A DNA stretch of 51,435 bases from Candidatus Nitrotoga sp. CP45 (GCA_003402375.1 QFXJ01000021.1:1-51435); one strand, 5' to 3'. Numbered from the stretch's first letter, positions 1-13,198 are shown. Notes: a model not told the origin generated them from the sequence alone. Numbers and translations are program-made.

Positions 1-46
1 CAGACATCGACATACCCTTTTGAAACTGAACTCGGTTCATTGCCAT
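1..46 (-). CDS. IS1595-like transposase, N-terminal 15 codons only (runs off window)
   Basis: The start codon is at 44-46 (complement), preceded by an AAGGAG ribosome site 7 bases upstream. The 15 visible residues read MAMNRVQFQKGMSMS, typical of the start of IS1595-family DDE transposases, which continue with a zinc-ribbon region. The rest of the gene is outside the window, so whether it is intact is unknown. An identical start is present at the other end of the window. Confidence 0.65.
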   Translation of the reverse strand, partial: MAMNRVQFQKGMSMS

Positions 47-152
47 GACGCATCTCCTTGGGTAAATGCGCCTATTATTCGCCCCTCAGTGGCTCACCAC
101 ATGAGCCTGTACGTAAAAAATTACACCCAACTGAGGCACGTAACTAATCAGG
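1..152 (-). mobile_element. Left-edge 5' end of an IS1595-family-like insertion sequence
   Basis: These 152 bases are the exact reverse complement of 51284-51435. They hold the outer end of an insertion sequence, its untranslated leader and the first codons of its transposase, which reads off the window edge. Identity between the copies stops at 152/153, which marks the element boundary. The family call rests on the transposase N-terminus (MAMNRVQFQKGMSM), which resembles IS1595-family enzymes. The other end of the element and any target duplication lie outside the window. Confidence 0.75.
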
Positions 153-864
153 AGTATTTAAGATTGAACGATCAGACTTTCAACAAAAACCCCTGTCACG
201 CTTAGGCTGGTGGATTCAAGTTTAAAGTGCAAATTTGGTAAAAAAGTTTAGGTGGCGGGCTGCGCTAATATCGGAGCTACTTGAACGACCCAGTAAAAGG
301 GGCATAGATGAAAAAATATAGGGGCAACGATATCAACTTTACAGGTTGAAATAAGCAGGTTTAGGTCAAGCTCGGATTGCCCAAAAGAGCGACCAAAACC
401 AGCACAATTATTACGTGATGAGCGCAAGCAAGCCTGCATCAATGGTCGTTGACCACAAAATGTATAGGTGATTGGAAGGGGCGTCTGGAGCGAAAACGCA
501 AAGCCTGCCTTGAAAGGCTAAACAATAAACGACGTACTTAAATTAGTTGACTAACTACTGTTTTCCTTTGAAAATCGAAAACAAAAAAATATATGCGAAT
601 GCTACCAGATATTTTTATCTTGCCTAAATTTTTTGTTATATGTGTAGGTGATAAGAGAGAGCTTCTGTGTGTAACCAGGAAGGTTATTGCACAGGACTGG
701 GGCAGTTATTAAAAAAGATATTTAGTGTAAAATATTCAACCTTGTCACAAAGTACTTTTGATAGTGCGATCCGCAACTTCAACATTTATGGTTTTAGCAT
801 TTATCCTTAAATTGGATCATCGTTCTAGTGTCGGCAAGCCTTACACCTACTGGACATTGACCAA
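153..864. other. Gene-poor stretch next to the IS end
   Basis: About 710 bases with no convincing gene. A 64-codon open frame on the minus strand (248-442) has no recognisable family and no good ribosome site. Plus-strand readings around 360-530 give short basic peptides broken by stops, as expected of decayed DNA. The second half (540-840) is AT-rich and may hold the promoter of the downstream Sel1 gene, but no clear -35/-10 pair is visible. Confidence 0.5.
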
Positions 865-1695
865 ATGAAATGCGCGCGTTGCGAAAGCATGAACGTGCGT
901 CGTTCTTCGTGGAAAAAAAGCGAAGACCACATGAACCATTTGCTTTATGCGCCATACCGTTGCCGTGACTGCAAACATCGATTCTTTAAATTCAGTGGGG
1001 TTTTCAAGCTTTCTGTCACTGCCACCTTAGGTTTGCTTGCCTGCGTAGGTTTTCTTATCTCGATTTATCTACTATCCAAACCTGACCCTACCATCACTGC
1101 TTCACTTATCGCCCATGAGATAAAGCCAAGCAGAACACTTATTCTTGAAAAAGCAAATCAGGGTAAAGCGGATGATCAATATGCTGCGGGGCTTATGTAC
1201 ATGCCAGGTGGCGAATTCACAATAAATTACAAAGAAGCGCTGAAGTGGTTTGATCTAGCCGCCAAACAAGGGCATGCAGGGGCGGAGTTCAATCTTGGTC
1301 TGCTTTATAGAAATGGACGAGGTGTATTGCAGGACTTCACCGCTGCTGCTCAATGGGTTGAAAAAGCAGCCCACAAAGGTCACCCTGAAGCCCAGTATCA
1401 GCTGGGAACATTATACAAAACCGGTGAAGGCCTCCAACGTGACCTGATGCAGGCTTACGTCTGGTATAACCTCGCATCCGCACAAGGCTATGAACCCGGC
1501 ATTTCTGGGCGAAATAATGTGGCAAATCTCATGAATGCAGCTGAAATACTAAAAGCGCAAACTTTGTCGCGGAATTTCAAGCTAACGCCGGCCAGTCATG
1601 GAGAAGACAAACCGCTTGCGGTGAACACCGAAAATGTTACAAAAAAAAATATAGTTGATACAAGCGCAAAACAACCTCCGCAACCAGGCAGCTAA
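865..1695 (+). CDS. Zinc-ribbon, single-TM, Sel1-repeat protein
   Basis: 276-residue membrane protein of unknown role. The N-terminus has a four-cysteine zinc-ribbon pattern (C3-x2-C6 and C33-x2-C36), then one hydrophobic helix at about 48-70. The following region has about three Sel1-type TPR-like repeats (about 98-210), recognisable by A-x-Y-x-x-G-x-x-Y and AxxWFxxAAxQGHAxA patterns. The tail is low complexity. Known of the families: Sel1 repeats are protein-interaction scaffolds. Inferred: a cytosolic zinc ribbon joined through the membrane to a periplasmic Sel1 domain. The start has no strong ribosome site, but the cysteine pair at residues 3 and 6 supports it. It stands alone, convergent with glmM. 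Confidence 0.75.
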   Translation: MKCARCESMNVRRSSWKKSEDHMNHLLYAPYRCRDCKHRFFKFSGVFKLSVTATLGLLACVGFLISIYLLSKPDPTITASLIAHEIKPSRTLILEKANQGKADDQYAAGLMYMPGGEFTINYKEALKWFDLAAKQGHAGAEFNLGLLYRNGRGVLQDFTAAAQWVEKAAHKGHPEAQYQLGTLYKTGEGLQRDLMQAYVWYNLASAQGYEPGISGRNNVANLMNAAEILKAQTLSRNFKLTPASHGEDKPLAVNTENVTKKNIVDTSAKQPPQPGS

Positions 1696-1717
1696 TCTAG
1701 CTAATTCGTTAGATTAG
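1692..1717. terminator. Hairpin at the end of the Sel1 gene, weak terminator candidate
   Basis: CTAATCTA (1692-1699) pairs perfectly with TAGATTAG (1710-1717) across a 10-base loop. It overlaps the Sel1 gene stop codon. No T-tract follows on either strand, so intrinsic termination is uncertain. It lies between two convergent genes. Confidence 0.3.
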
Positions 1718-1819
1718 GCTCCCATCGCTACTCACATGCAAAAAGCTTTTGCAATCCTTATGCGTGTGGTGTTGACACTTCGAAATTACAAAATTCAATA
1801 TTTTTAACAAGTACTTCTA

Positions 1820-3184
1820 TCAAGTTTTCTGTGCCACTTCTCGTACGGCTTGTGCGATAGTTTCCGCCCAATGCCGCACTTTTTCGCCGTCCTCGCCTTC
1901 TACCATCACACGCAACAACGGTTCGGTTCCAGAAGGCCTCAGCAATACTCTACCACAACCATCGAGCGCCATTTCAGCAGCCGTCACCGCTTCACGTATG
2001 CTGGCATGCGCAGAGCAATCAGCCCCTCTGGCAACTCGCACGTTCAGCAATATTTGGGGATACAGTGTCAAATCTGAAACAGCTTGAGCCAGGGTCTGCT
2101 GGTTAATGCGAAGTGCATGCAATACTTGCAAGGCGGAGATGATGCCATCACCCGTGGTGTGCCTATCAAGACAAATGATGTGGCCAGAATTTTCACCGCC
2201 AAGTTGCCAGCCTTGTTGCAACATCGTTTCCATCACATGACGATCACCTACCTTGGCGCGCGCGAAAGGAACGTGCATGCGTTGCATGGCATGCTCGAAA
2301 GCCAGATTGGTCATTAGTGTCCCCACCACTCCACCCTTGAGCGTGCCCTGCACATGGCGGTGTTTGGCAATAATATAGAGAAGATGATCGCCATCGTACA
2401 AACATCCATCCGCGTCCACCATCACCAAGCGGTCGCCGTCACCATCGAGGGCAATACCCAGATCGGCATGATGATCTTTAACGGCTTGCTGCAAATTAGC
2501 CGGGGCAGTCGCGCCATAGCCAGCGTTGATATTTTTACCATCCGGTTGCACACCGATAGCTACAACATCTGCACCCAGCTCGTGGAAAACATGTCGGGCA
2601 ATCTGATAGCAAGCACCGTGCGCGCAATCCACCACCAATTTCAGGCCGCGCAGATCTAAGTCGTAAGGAAAGCTACTCTTGCAAAATTCAATATAACGGC
2701 CTGCTGCATCTGATAAGCGTTTGGCTTTACCCAGCTTAGCCGAAGGCATGGTTTCTATTGATGTTTCCAGCCTGGCTTCAATGGCGTATTCCGTTTCATC
2801 GGCCAGCTTGCTGCCTTGGCTGGAAAAAAACTTGATGCCATTATCCTCAAACAGATTATGCGACGCGGAAATCACGATGCCAGCCTGCAAACGTAATGCA
2901 CGGGTTAAATAAGCTACTGCAGGCGTTGGCACCGGCCCGGCCAGATAAACGTCTACCCCAGCAGCAATCAAACCCGCCTGCAAAGCCGATTCAAGCAGAT
3001 ATCCAGAAATACGCGTGTCCTTGCCAATCAGTACTCCGGGATTTTCACCCTGTGATAAATGCCAATCTGCGGAAGCCAGCACTTTGCCTGCGGAATAGCC
3101 TAGGTGCATAACATATTCCGGCGTAATAGGATATTCACCCACCCGCCCACGCACACCATCCGTACCAAAAAATTTTTTGCTCAC
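1820..3184 (-). CDS. glmM: Phosphoglucosamine mutase GlmM
   Basis: Converts glucosamine-6-phosphate to glucosamine-1-phosphate on the way to UDP-GlcNAc for peptidoglycan and LPS. At 454 residues it has the family length. Seen: the phosphoserine loop ISASHN (catalytic Ser about 108), the metal loop DGDGDR, the sugar-binding GGENSGH region, and the C-terminal phosphate-binding RPSGTEP. The residue after SASHN is Leu where the family usually has Pro. The start is GTG, overlapping the folP stop as GTGA, so the two are probably translationally coupled. It is the last gene of the ftsH-folP-glmM run, an order common in proteobacteria. Confidence 0.97.
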   Translation of the reverse strand: MSKKFFGTDGVRGRVGEYPITPEYVMHLGYSAGKVLASADWHLSQGENPGVLIGKDTRISGYLLESALQAGLIAAGVDVYLAGPVPTPAVAYLTRALRLQAGIVISASHNLFEDNGIKFFSSQGSKLADETEYAIEARLETSIETMPSAKLGKAKRLSDAAGRYIEFCKSSFPYDLDLRGLKLVVDCAHGACYQIARHVFHELGADVVAIGVQPDGKNINAGYGATAPANLQQAVKDHHADLGIALDGDGDRLVMVDADGCLYDGDHLLYIIAKHRHVQGTLKGGVVGTLMTNLAFEHAMQRMHVPFARAKVGDRHVMETMLQQGWQLGGENSGHIICLDRHTTGDGIISALQVLHALRINQQTLAQAVSDLTLYPQILLNVRVARGADCSAHASIREAVTAAEMALDGCGRVLLRPSGTEPLLRVMVEGEDGEKVRHWAETIAQAVREVAQKT

Positions 3185-4008
3185 AAGTCGACTCCTTTCA
3201 CAGCATTCAAAACTTTCAAAGCATCTACTGTGGCACGCACATCATGCACGCGCACCATGCATGCTCCTCGCATTACTGCCAGCAACGCAGCCGCTACGCT
3301 GGCATGTACGCGGTGCTCTACGTCTTGACCAGTAATTGTCCCCAACATGGATTTACGTGAGATCCCAGCTAGTAGTGGTACACCCAGTACGGAAAATTCA
3401 TCCAGATGCCTTAACAGGGCGAGATTGTTCGCCAAGTTTTTGTCAAAACCAAAGCCCGGATCAACCATGATGCGTTCCCGCACGATACCTGCCTTTTGCG
3501 CGGATAATATACGTGAACGCAGGAATTGAAGTACTTCTGCCACTACATCCTGATAGTGCGGTTGCTGCATAGTCTGGGGTGGGTCTTGCTTGTGCATCAG
3601 GCACACTGCTGCATCGCTTGCAGCCACAACGGCCAGCGCATCCGGTTGTTGCAGCGCGTTGATGTCATTGATCATACTCGCTCCTGCCGCCAATGCCGAG
3701 CGCATCACTTCTGTTTTATAGGTATCCACTGAAAGAGGAACCGGGGCACCGTGCAAGCCTTCAATCACCGGCATGATGCGATCCAACTCTTCTTGCGCGC
3801 TGATCGATAACGCACCGGGACGCGTGGATTCACCGCCTATATCAAGTAGATCGGCACCCTCTTGAATCATTTGGTGCGCATGAACTAACGCTGCATCACG
3901 TTGCCAATGATGCCCGCCATCATAAAATGAGTCGGGGGTGATATTGACGATGCCCATAACCAAAGTGCGGGACATGTCCAGCTTGAATGAGCCACAGTGG
4001 AGAAACAT
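3181..4008 (-). CDS. folP: Dihydropteroate synthase FolP
   Basis: Condenses 6-hydroxymethyl-dihydropterin pyrophosphate with p-aminobenzoate in folate synthesis; it is the target of sulfonamides. 275 residues with the family signatures [20 protein letters not shown] and a late VHDV pterin/phosphate site. The N-terminus MFLHCGSF matches the betaproteobacterial form, which supports the ATG chosen. It lies between ftsH and glmM and overlaps glmM by four bases. Confidence 0.97.
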   Translation of the reverse strand: MFLHCGSFKLDMSRTLVMGIVNITPDSFYDGGHHWQRDAALVHAHQMIQEGADLLDIGGESTRPGALSISAQEELDRIMPVIEGLHGAPVPLSVDTYKTEVMRSALAAGASMINDINALQQPDALAVVAASDAAVCLMHKQDPPQTMQQPHYQDVVAEVLQFLRSRILSAQKAGIVRERIMVDPGFGFDKNLANNLALLRHLDEFSVLGVPLLAGISRKSMLGTITGQDVEHRVHASVAAALLAVMRGACMVRVHDVRATVDALKVLNAVKGVDL

Positions 4009-4104
4009 GCAATTAGATAAAGGTAAAAAATGAAAAGGGAATTAGAAATATCTCGAGGCGCCAAAACATGCCGCCCCTTCCCTTAAATCATCCTTCTCAG
4101 TTTT

Positions 4105-6015
4105 TCAAGCTCCCGGCGCCGGCTGAGGAGCTGATGGAGTTTCCGATGCTGTCGGCGCCGCATCATGAGGTGGCTGGACATCTTTACTCGATTGGATGAC
4201 CTTGGGCGAACGTGGCGGTTTACCGGCCATAATATCGTCGAGCTGGTCGGCATCCAATGTTTCATATTCTAGCAGTGCTGTCGCCATCGCTTCGACTTTG
4301 TCCCGATTGGCTTCAATCAGTCCTCGAGCCAATGCGTACTGCTGGTCTATAATGCGGCGAATTTCCTCATCCACTTTCTGCATGGTGGCTTCTGAAACAT
4401 TCTTGTGTGTCGTCACAGAGCGCCCAAGAAATACCTCGCCTTCGTTTTCGCCATATACCATTGTCCCTAAGGCTTCCGACATACCCCATTGCGTTACCAT
4501 ACGGCGTGCCATTTCAGTGGCGCGCTCAAAGTCATTGGAAGCTCCGGTAGTCATTTGATGCATGAAAATCTCTTCCGCAATACGACCACCAAACAACACC
4601 GCAAGCGTATCAAGGATGCGGTTCTTATCCATACTGTACCGATCTTCCGCTGGCAACTGCATGGTCAACCCCAGCGCACGTCCACGCGGAATAATAGTGA
4701 CCTTGTGAACCGGATCAGTTTTTGGCAGCAGTTTAGCTACAACCGCGTGGCCAGACTCATGGTAAGCAGTGTTGCGGCGCTCCTCCTCTGGCATAACAAC
4801 TGAGCGGCGTTCCGCACCCATCATGATTTTATCCTTGGCTGCCTCAAAATCGTCCATCTCTACGAACCGCTTGCTGCGCCGTGCGGCGAATAGCGCCGCC
4901 TCGTTTACCAGATTCGCCAAGTCAGCACCAGACATGCCGGGTGTACCACGCGCCAAAATATCAGCTTTCACGTCAGGTGAAACAGGCACTTTACGCATGT
5001 GCACCATCAAAATCTGTTCGCGGCCACGTATATCCGGTAACGGCACAACTACTTGGCGATCAAAACGGCCCGGACGCAACAGTGCTGAGTCGAGTACATC
5101 GGGACGATTGGTCGCAGCGATCACTATCACGCCACTGGCCCCTTCAAAACCATCCATTTCCACTAACAGCGCATTTAGGGTTTGTTCACGCTCATCATTG
5201 CCGCCGCCCAAGCCAGCGCCGCGCTGGCGACCGACTGCATCAATTTCATCAATGAACACAATGCATGGCGCCTGTTTCTTAGCCTGCTCGAACATGTCGC
5301 GTACGCGCGCCGCGCCCACGCCAACAAACATTTCTACAAAATCAGAACCAGAGATTGAGAAAAAAGGTACATTAGCTTCACCCGCAATGGCCTTTGCCAG
5401 CAGCGTCTTGCCGGTACCAGGGCTACCCAGCAATAGCACCCCGCGCGGAATGCGACCGCCCAAATTTTGAAATTTGGTTGGGTCGCGCAGGAAATCTACA
5501 ATCTCGGATACTTCTTCCTTGGCCTCATCACAACCTGCCACATCAGCGAAGGTAACACGTTCTTTAGTCTCGTCCAGCATGCGCGCCTTGCTCTTGCCAA
5601 AAGAGAAAAGCCCCCCTCCTTTACCGCCGCCTTGCATCTGGCGCATGAAAAAAACCCACACACCAATGAGCAGCAGCATTGGGAACCACGAAACAAAAAT
5701 GCTCATCAAAAAGGATTGCTCCTCTTCCGGCTTGGCCTCAATCGTGACACCGTTCTTGATCAAATCAGATACCAACCACAAATCTTGCGGCGCATAGCTG
5801 CTAATACGCTTACCATCGTTAGTAACAGCCTTGAGCATGCGCCCTTCGATAGTTACCTTAGTGATACTCCCCAGCCTGACTTCTTCCAGAAAGCGCGAGT
5901 AATCCATCTGCGTCTGCGAGGTCTGCTGCTGACGCGTATTGAATTGATTGAATACGGTCATCAGCACCAACGCCACGACCATCCAAATTCCGATACTCTT
6001 AAACAAATTGTTCAA
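4105..6015 (-). CDS. ftsH: ATP-dependent zinc metalloprotease FtsH
   Basis: Membrane-anchored AAA+ protease that degrades misassembled membrane proteins and regulators such as LpxC or sigma-32 in relatives. 636 residues: TM helices at about 8-25 and 105-124 flank a small periplasmic domain. AAA+ module: Walker A GSPGTGKT (197-204) and Walker B with D256/E257. Zinc site: HESGH (419-423). The second Walker A residue is Ser where GPPGTGKT is usual; this should be tolerated because the key Gly-Lys-Thr are present. The C-terminal tail is Pro/Ala-rich. It is the first gene of the ftsH-folP-glmM run and has an AAGGAG-like site upstream of the ATG. Confidence 0.97.
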   Translation of the reverse strand: MNNLFKSIGIWMVVALVLMTVFNQFNTRQQQTSQTQMDYSRFLEEVRLGSITKVTIEGRMLKAVTNDGKRISSYAPQDLWLVSDLIKNGVTIEAKPEEEQSFLMSIFVSWFPMLLLIGVWVFFMRQMQGGGKGGGLFSFGKSKARMLDETKERVTFADVAGCDEAKEEVSEIVDFLRDPTKFQNLGGRIPRGVLLLGSPGTGKTLLAKAIAGEANVPFFSISGSDFVEMFVGVGAARVRDMFEQAKKQAPCIVFIDEIDAVGRQRGAGLGGGNDEREQTLNALLVEMDGFEGASGVIVIAATNRPDVLDSALLRPGRFDRQVVVPLPDIRGREQILMVHMRKVPVSPDVKADILARGTPGMSGADLANLVNEAALFAARRSKRFVEMDDFEAAKDKIMMGAERRSVVMPEEERRNTAYHESGHAVVAKLLPKTDPVHKVTIIPRGRALGLTMQLPAEDRYSMDKNRILDTLAVLFGGRIAEEIFMHQMTTGASNDFERATEMARRMVTQWGMSEALGTMVYGENEGEVFLGRSVTTHKNVSEATMQKVDEEIRRIIDQQYALARGLIEANRDKVEAMATALLEYETLDADQLDDIMAGKPPRSPKVIQSSKDVQPPHDAAPTASETPSAPQPAPGA

Positions 6016-6198
6016 AGTTACTCCTTAAAACCAGCGCACAATCGCTACTATGCGTCCATTAAACTACGTCTGGCCCGATTACTCAAGGGCACCACTATAA
6101 ATCCAACGATATTGCGATACTGCGTTAATCTGTAAATTCTACCGCTTACATGTTAAATGTATACCGCCTGTTAAACTTATCTCACATCTTGTCTCAAT

Positions 6199-6843
6199 TT
6201 AGAAAGTTGAATTTTCAAATGTATGCTCACCTTTTGAAGTTCCCAAGAGATATAATTCATTACTTCGATCGCGTGAAGAATCTGGCTTGCGTGTCACCAC
6301 TCGAGCAAAGTAACTACGCATCAACTTAATATAGTCCTCAAAACCTACGCCTTGAAACACTTTGACTAAAAATGCGCCGCTTGGTTGCAAATGGCGTAAT
6401 GAAAAATCCAGCGCCAGTTCCGCCAAATGCATAGCACGTGCCTGATCGCTCATGCTGATGCCACTAATATTGGGGGACATATCTGAAATTACAAGTCCAA
6501 TTTTCTTGCCACCCAGTTTGCTCTCAATTTGTGCCATCACACTGTCGTCACGGAAGTCACCTTGAATAAATTCCACGCCATGTATCGGGTGCAATGGCAA
6601 CAGGTCGACTGCAATTACTTTGCCACCTTCAGCCACCTTGATAGCAGCGACTTGCGACCAACCGCCAGGGGCCGCACCCAAATCAACCACCACCATACCA
6701 CGTTTGAGTAGATGGTCGCGCTCATCAATTTCTAATAATTTGTATGCCGCACGCGAACGGTAACCTTCTTTCTGCGCACGCTGCACATATGAATCATTAA
6801 CATGTTCATGCATCCATTGTTTACTACTTTTGGATCGCTTCAT
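6199..6843 (-). CDS. rlmE: 23S rRNA 2'-O-methyltransferase RlmE (FtsJ/RrmJ)
   Basis: Methylates the ribose of U2552 (E. coli numbering) in 23S rRNA, a late step of 50S assembly. 214 residues. Seen: the SAM-binding motif [13 protein letters not shown] (52-64), the first catalytic Lys in RAAYKL (Lys35), Asp in VISDMSPN and Lys in FLVKVFQG, consistent with the K-D-K-E tetrad. It lies upstream of ftsH on the same strand and divergently, 8 bases away, from yhbY; this pairing is widespread in proteobacteria. Confidence 0.95.
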   Translation of the reverse strand: MKRSKSSKQWMHEHVNDSYVQRAQKEGYRSRAAYKLLEIDERDHLLKRGMVVVDLGAAPGGWSQVAAIKVAEGGKVIAVDLLPLHPIHGVEFIQGDFRDDSVMAQIESKLGGKKIGLVISDMSPNISGISMSDQARAMHLAELALDFSLRHLQPSGAFLVKVFQGVGFEDYIKLMRSYFARVVTRKPDSSRDRSNELYLLGTSKGEHTFENSTF

Positions 6844-6851
6844 CGTTTAAA

Positions 6852-7220
6852 ATGTCAGTCTTATCAGGAGCCAATAAATTGCTAACACTCACTGTATTAC
6901 AACGCCAAAACCTCAAAGCACGTGCTCATCCGCTTAAACCCACCGTCATGATTGGAGCAGCAGGACTAACCCCCACCGTACTGGGAGAAATCTCCTGCGC
7001 CTTGAAAAGTCATGAATTAATCAAAATCAGGGTTATGAATGAGGATCGGGAAGCACGCGTAGTTATCTTGGAACAAATTTGCACACAATTGAACGCAATA
7101 GCGGTACAACATATTGGCAAAATCCTAGTGATATATCAACCACAAGAAGATGTACCCGAAAAGAAATCTGCAAAACACAAGGGCAAACGGCTCAGCAAAA
7201 AACAGTTGGGTAGTCGCTAA
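6852..7220 (+). CDS. yhbY: CRM-domain RNA-binding protein YhbY
   Basis: Small ribosome-assembly factor with one CRM domain that binds pre-50S particles. 122 residues: the core LKARAHPLKPTVMIGAAGLT contains the conserved basic HPLKP and the G-x-x-G RNA-binding loop, and a Lys-rich tail follows. The ATG at 6852 gives about ten residues before the usual family start (the LQRQNLKARAH region), so a downstream start is possible. Divergent from rlmE with almost no space between, so the promoters overlap the coding starts. Confidence 0.9.
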   Translation: MSVLSGANKLLTLTVLQRQNLKARAHPLKPTVMIGAAGLTPTVLGEISCALKSHELIKIRVMNEDREARVVILEQICTQLNAIAVQHIGKILVIYQPQEDVPEKKSAKHKGKRLSKKQLGSR

Positions 7221-7246
7221 ACTCCCCAGCCTTACATTATGTCCTG

Positions 7247-7267
7247 CCACCTCTTGTGCAGAGGTGG
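7247..7267. terminator. 8-bp stem hairpin between convergent yhbY and greA
   Basis: CCACCTCT (7247-7254) pairs perfectly with AGAGGTGG (7260-7267) across the five-base loop TGTGC. It sits between two convergent genes, where a shared terminator is expected, but no T-tract follows on either strand. Confidence 0.35.
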
Positions 7268-7368
7268 GCAAAGCAACCATACCGCATCTTCCCAGATGCT
7301 GAAAAGTCACTAGCAGCAGAAGGGCTTAGCTGCATTTTTCTTATGCTTTCCACAGGTGCTTGGGAAGC

Positions 7369-7845
7369 TTAAATATATTGCACATTCACAATCTCATATT
7401 CACGAACACCGCCCGGAGCTTGCACTTCAGCGACATCTCCACTGTACTTGCCAATTAACGCTCGTGCAATCGGAGAGCTGATTGAAATCTTGCCCTGCCT
7501 GATGTCAGCTTCATCATCTCCGACAATCTGATAAGTCACCACATCGCCGTTTGCGAGATCTTCCAGCCTCACGGTCGCGCCAAACACACAACGGCCATCT
7601 GCGTTAATAGTCTTTGGATCTATCACTTGAGCATTACCCAGCTTGCTTCCCAACTCTATGATGCGCCCCTCAACAAAACTTTGACGTTCTTTAGCCGCTT
7701 CATATTCAGCATTTTCCGACAAGTCACCTTGCGCACGCGCTTCGGAAATAGCATTTATCACCCATGGGCGATCAACAGTTTTCAAATGATGCAGTTCATT
7801 ACGCAATAGCTCAGCACCTACCACAGTTAATGGAATCTTGCTCAT
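7369..7845 (-). CDS. greA: Transcript cleavage factor GreA
   Basis: Rescues backtracked RNA polymerase by stimulating cleavage of the nascent transcript 3' end. 158 residues, the usual length. The N-terminal coiled coil (about 1-75) carries the acidic tip (GDLSENAEY). The C-terminal FKBP-like domain ends in GVREYEIVNVQYI. It follows carB by 23 bases on the same strand, so carA-carB-greA is probably one transcript, as in many betaproteobacteria. Confidence 0.96.
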   Translation of the reverse strand: MSKIPLTVVGAELLRNELHHLKTVDRPWVINAISEARAQGDLSENAEYEAAKERQSFVEGRIIELGSKLGNAQVIDPKTINADGRCVFGATVRLEDLANGDVVTYQIVGDDEADIRQGKISISSPIARALIGKYSGDVAEVQAPGGVREYEIVNVQYI

Positions 7846-7868
7846 ACTGATTTGTTCCTTCTATGTTC

Positions 7869-11090
<3,222 letters not shown>

Positions 11091-11091
11091 A

Positions 11092-12219
11092 TCAGGAACA
11101 CTTACGCATCAGCGCCACGAAGCGATCAAACAAATAATCCACATCATGTGGGCCGGGGCTGGCTTCAGGATGACCCTGGAAACAGAACGCAGGCTTATCG
11201 GTCAACTCGAAGCCCTGTAGCGTGCCATCGAACAGTGACACATGCGTCACACGCGCATTCACCGGCAAGGTCGTCGCATCTACCGCAAAACCGTGGTTCT
11301 GACTGGTAATCATTACATGTTTACTCTGCATATCCTGAACCGGATGGTTTGCGCCTCGATGACCGAGCTTCATTTTCACCGTCTGGGCTCCCACTGCTAA
11401 GCTAAGAATCTGATGTCCCAGACAGATACCGAACAACGGCACACCCACACTTAAAAATTGCTGCGTTGCCGCAATAGCATAATCGCACGGCTCGGGATCA
11501 CCCGGGCCATTTGGCAGTAACACACCGTCCGGCTTGAGCGCCAACACATCTTCGGCGCTGGTCTTGGCGGGTACGACTGTGATCTTGCAGCCACGTTCGG
11601 CCAATTTGCGCAGAATATTGAGCTTCGTGCCAAAGTCATATGCCACCACATGAAACTCGGAATGCACATTACTACGGTAACCGTCTTTCAGATTCCACTC
11701 TCGTTGCGTCCAATCGTAATGCTTTTCACAAGAGGCATACTGCGCCAAATCCATCCCATCTAGCCCCACAAAGTCGCGCGCCGCTTGCAGTGCCGCCCCC
11801 TCATCCATACCGGTGGCAATGCAGCCATTCTGAGCACCCTTTTCACGCAAAATGCGCGTTAGCTTGCGGGTGTCAATATCGGAAATCGCCACTACTTTAT
11901 TAGCTTTGAGGTAATCGGATAGCGATTGCGTGCTGCGCCAGTTGCTTACCGTCAAAGATAAATCGCGGATCACCAGTCCACTGGCGAAAACTTGGCGCGA
12001 TTCTTCGTCCTCAGTATTTACGCCCACGTTACCGACATGAGGATAAGTCAGGGTGACAATTTGTTTAAAATAAGAAGGGTCGGTAAGAATTTCCTGGTAG
12101 CCGGTCATTGAGGTATTAAACACCACCTCGCCCACGCACATGCCAGAAACGCCAATGGCAGTACCACGAAACACCGTCCCATCGGCAAGCACTAGAATGG
12201 CAGGGTTCGTTTGCGACAC
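11092..12219 (-). CDS. carA: Carbamoyl-phosphate synthase small subunit CarA
   Basis: Glutaminase subunit that supplies ammonia to CarB. The class I amidotransferase domain carries the nucleophile in GICLGHQ and a late HPEASPGP motif. The open frame extends to a TTG at 12249, but the family N-terminus ([18 protein letters not shown]) begins at the GTG at 12217-12219, which has GGAGAG six bases upstream. That start gives 375 residues, the usual size. It is first of the carA-carB-greA run; a 373-base leader lies upstream. Confidence 0.96.
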   Translation of the reverse strand: MSQTNPAILVLADGTVFRGTAIGVSGMCVGEVVFNTSMTGYQEILTDPSYFKQIVTLTYPHVGNVGVNTEDEESRQVFASGLVIRDLSLTVSNWRSTQSLSDYLKANKVVAISDIDTRKLTRILREKGAQNGCIATGMDEGAALQAARDFVGLDGMDLAQYASCEKHYDWTQREWNLKDGYRSNVHSEFHVVAYDFGTKLNILRKLAERGCKITVVPAKTSAEDVLALKPDGVLLPNGPGDPEPCDYAIAATQQFLSVGVPLFGICLGHQILSLAVGAQTVKMKLGHRGANHPVQDMQSKHVMITSQNHGFAVDATTLPVNARVTHVSLFDGTLQGFELTDKPAFCFQGHPEASPGPHDVDYLFDRFVALMRKCS

Positions 12220-12592
12220 CAGATACTCTCCAAGGGAGCTACAGGCCAAAACGTTTCATAAATTCGCGTGATGATCGCGCAAGATTTTGCGAACTGGGAA
12301 ATGTTTCCCATCTTAGCGAATCTTACTTACTTGATTAACCAGCTTTGTAAACGGACGGGGTCATACCCCCGAGAAAACAAAATCTTGCATGGCAACCATT
12401 AAAGACCACAGAGAGCACGCGCCAATTTATGAAACATTCGGGCTAACAGCTCGGATGACATAAAGAAGCGGAACGAACGGATCGTTCATCCCGCCATACT
12501 ATTTGCGAATTATACCTGATAGCCGAGGGGAGTATCAAATGAGAAACCTAATCTACCTGCTTAACTAAATTCACTGTCACCCTGGTAAATAG
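12220..12592. other. carA upstream region with palindromes
   Basis: No gene of normal size. It holds the carA promoter region. Seen: the palindrome TGGGAAA-TG-TTTCCCA (12295-12310), a possible operator, and a 12-base inverted pair GTTTCATAAATT (12253-12264) and AATTTATGAAAC (12424-12435), which matches the REP-like palindrome after cysN. A nine-codon frame with a strong ribosome site (12539-12568, plus strand) is also present. No confident -35/-10 pair could be assigned. Confidence 0.45.
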
Positions 12593-13198
12593 TCAGGCCG
12601 CAGCCAACACTTTATGTATGACCGCCTCTAATTCTGGGGGGAAGTTAAACTTTAATGCAGTTATATGGCCTTTTTCAGACATTTTTTTCCAAGTTTTGCG
12701 GAGAATATTGAGCAGTTTTTCTTCTTCAAAATGACTATATTTATTAACAAAATCTACCAGATAATACTGAAGAAACACTAAGCCAACGACATCTTCCAAT
12801 ATCTGGCTTTCCGGGTTGATTTTGAGCTTTTCTTTACGCAACAGTGCTTGTACATTAGCGATCATTTCCTCATCGTAACCTACCTCGCGCATAATTCCAC
12901 CAGCAGTTTCACCGTGAAATTTATACAATTCAATGCGCCAACATTTGTAACCCACCCTATCCATCGGATAATTGTTGCGTGAGATTTTCCAACGGCAGAT
13001 ATGCTGGCAACGCGCTGCCAGCTGTAATGTTTCAGAAGCATCAGGTTCAAAATGCTTAAGCATGGCAGTCATGCGTTTAGCATAGAGCAGTTCTTTGGGA
13101 TAAATTACACCCTCGAAAACATCCTGATTAGGATCAGCAACGTTAGCGGCATCAAATTTGACAAAGGCTTGCTCGAAGCGGGGGACATTAACAATCAT
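12593..13198 (-). CDS. DUF4202 domain-containing protein
   Basis: 201 residues, unknown function. The sequence matches my recollection of the DUF4202 family over its whole length: RFEQAFVKFDAANVADPNQD near the start, a histidine-containing AARCQHICRW, then YPMDRVGYKCWR, FHGETAG, LRKEKLKINPE and a Lys-rich LRKTWKKMS. Conserved His and acidic residues hint at a metal-dependent helical fold resembling HD proteins, but that is inference. It lies between dapB and carA, which are neighbours in many related genomes, on the same strand as both and with gaps on each side, so it is probably a separate unit. Confidence 0.75.
   Translation of the reverse strand: MIVNVPRFEQAFVKFDAANVADPNQDVFEGVIYPKELLYAKRMTAMLKHFEPDASETLQLAARCQHICRWKISRNNYPMDRVGYKCWRIELYKFHGETAGGIMREVGYDEEMIANVQALLRKEKLKINPESQILEDVVGLVFLQYYLVDFVNKYSHFEEEKLLNILRKTWKKMSEKGHITALKFNFPPELEAVIHKVLAAA

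Noticed and set aside
248-442. 64-codon minus-strand open frame
   Set aside because: No family resemblance, no ribosome site, and surrounding DNA looks decayed.
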